Shown here piece by piece: positions 63,742 to 64,000 of a stretch of 64,000 bases of DNA. The stretch comes from JAFAMB01 sp963775805. Its GTDB lineage: Bacteria; Verrucomicrobiota; Verrucomicrobiia; Chthoniobacterales; JAFAMB01. The stretch's first letter is position 1. Each line of letters begins with the position of its first letter. The stretch lies in NCBI GenBank assembly GCA_963775805.1, contig CAVZKG010000002.1, positions 744,001 through 808,000 of the forward strand, written 5' to 3'. Position numbers and translations under genes: made by a program. The notes beneath the pieces are model-generated. The model searched no databases. It saw nothing but the letters and a program-made list of their open reading frames with translations, and was not told where the DNA came from.

Positions 63742-64000
63742 TCACGCGCTCTTACCATGCAGATACCGTTCCCATTCCTCTGGCAGAACCGGTTCCTCAA
63801 CTCTGCTGGCGATGCGGCCTTCGTTTCGTGGATCGAAGAAGGTGGTGGTGCCGTAGATCGCAAAGAGATCTTCGCGTGATTCCACTCGAATCGCGTGTGC
63901 GACCCCGGGGGGTATCACGATGCCGACGTTGTCAGGGCCAGGTCTGTTGCAGCCATCGATATAGACGCGAACGATTCTCCGGGTCAACCCGGCACGTTCA
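63742..64000 (-). CDS. dTDP-4-dehydrorhamnose 3,5-epimerase-like protein, C-terminal part
   Basis: The frame is open from the window edge (no stop upstream of the TTG at 63987). It contains VYIDGCNRPGPDNVGIVIPP, GVAHAIRVESREDLFAIYGT and RNEGRI. The cupin strand 'GIVIPPGVAHA' is the RfbC/RmlC-like signature near the end of the barrel. Together with rfbA this suggests nucleotide-sugar synthesis. The N-terminal half is outside the window. Confidence 0.7.
   Translation of the reverse strand, partial: ERAGLTRRIVRVYIDGCNRPGPDNVGIVIPPGVAHAIRVESREDLFAIYGTTTFFDPRNEGRIASRVEEPVLPEEWERYLHGKSA

Overview
The window looks like the chromosome of a soil-type Verrucomicrobium (Chthoniobacter/Udaeobacter-like). 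This is an inference. It rests on a giant autotransporter built of beta-strand repeats, dispersed inverted-repeat elements with RAYT (Y1 transposase) remnants, a NagB/PIG-L fusion, many SDR enzymes with local regulators, and mid-range GC. I saw no tRNA, rRNA or CRISPR array. The only RNA gene is a tmRNA (ssrA, minus strand, 61773-62127) encoding the tag AETNDLALAA.

Layout. 1-6 kb: an SRPBCC tail, a SnoaL-like protein, an SDR, a nucleoside deaminase coupled to a double-ABM membrane protein, a GFA protein, a decayed ROK regulator and a DACNV-type sensor. 6-12 kb: one very large autotransporter, frameshifted near 9.6 kb. 12-16.6 kb: DUF899, SDR, TetR, and a quinone-reductase-type oxidoreductase fused in frame to a MarR regulator. 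16.7-21 kb: RND permease and adaptor. 21-23 kb: divergent LysR/SDR. 23-26.4 kb: two secreted proteins, a b-type cytochrome and a sulfite-oxidase-fold molybdoenzyme. 26.7-30 kb: SDR relic, old-yellow-enzyme homologue, AraC, SDR. 30-36 kb: FGGY kinase, small basic proteins, MgtC, DUF892, PAP2, and a RAYT/REPIN nest. 36-38.5 kb: a two-domain FkbM methyltransferase/glycosyltransferase.

38.8-45.3 kb holds the most striking unit: a SIR2-TIR protein followed 7 nt later by a 1708-aa STAND NTPase carrying one membrane segment, 15 nearly identical WD40 repeats, TPR-like repeats and a C-terminal PDZ domain. I infer a conflict (immunity or cell-suicide) system. 45.4-51.4 kb reads as a mosaic of transferred, GC-richer genes (RibD-type reductase, truncated RbsB-like and serine-hydrolase pieces, DHA2 exporter, isochorismatase-fold protein, MarR, aldo/keto reductase). 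51.4-51.8 kb is a scrap heap of relics: a MarR 5' end, a GH13 5' end and an inverted copy of part of an ABC permease. 53.5-61.4 kb is a sugar-uptake locus: divergent LacI, two binding proteins, two permeases, NagB/PIG-L, and no ATPase. 61.4-64 kb: a deleted metallophosphoesterase, tmRNA, rfbA, an Fe-S Rrf2 regulator and the end of an RfbC-like epimerase.

Recurring theme: gene decay and reshuffling of regulator/oxidoreductase modules. One promoter-operator block occurs at 14.6 and again at 26.95 kb; a MarR promoter occurs at 50.2 and again at 51.5 kb. Several enzymes appear to lack canonical catalytic residues (OYE, isochorismatase, AKR, PIG-L, SIR2).
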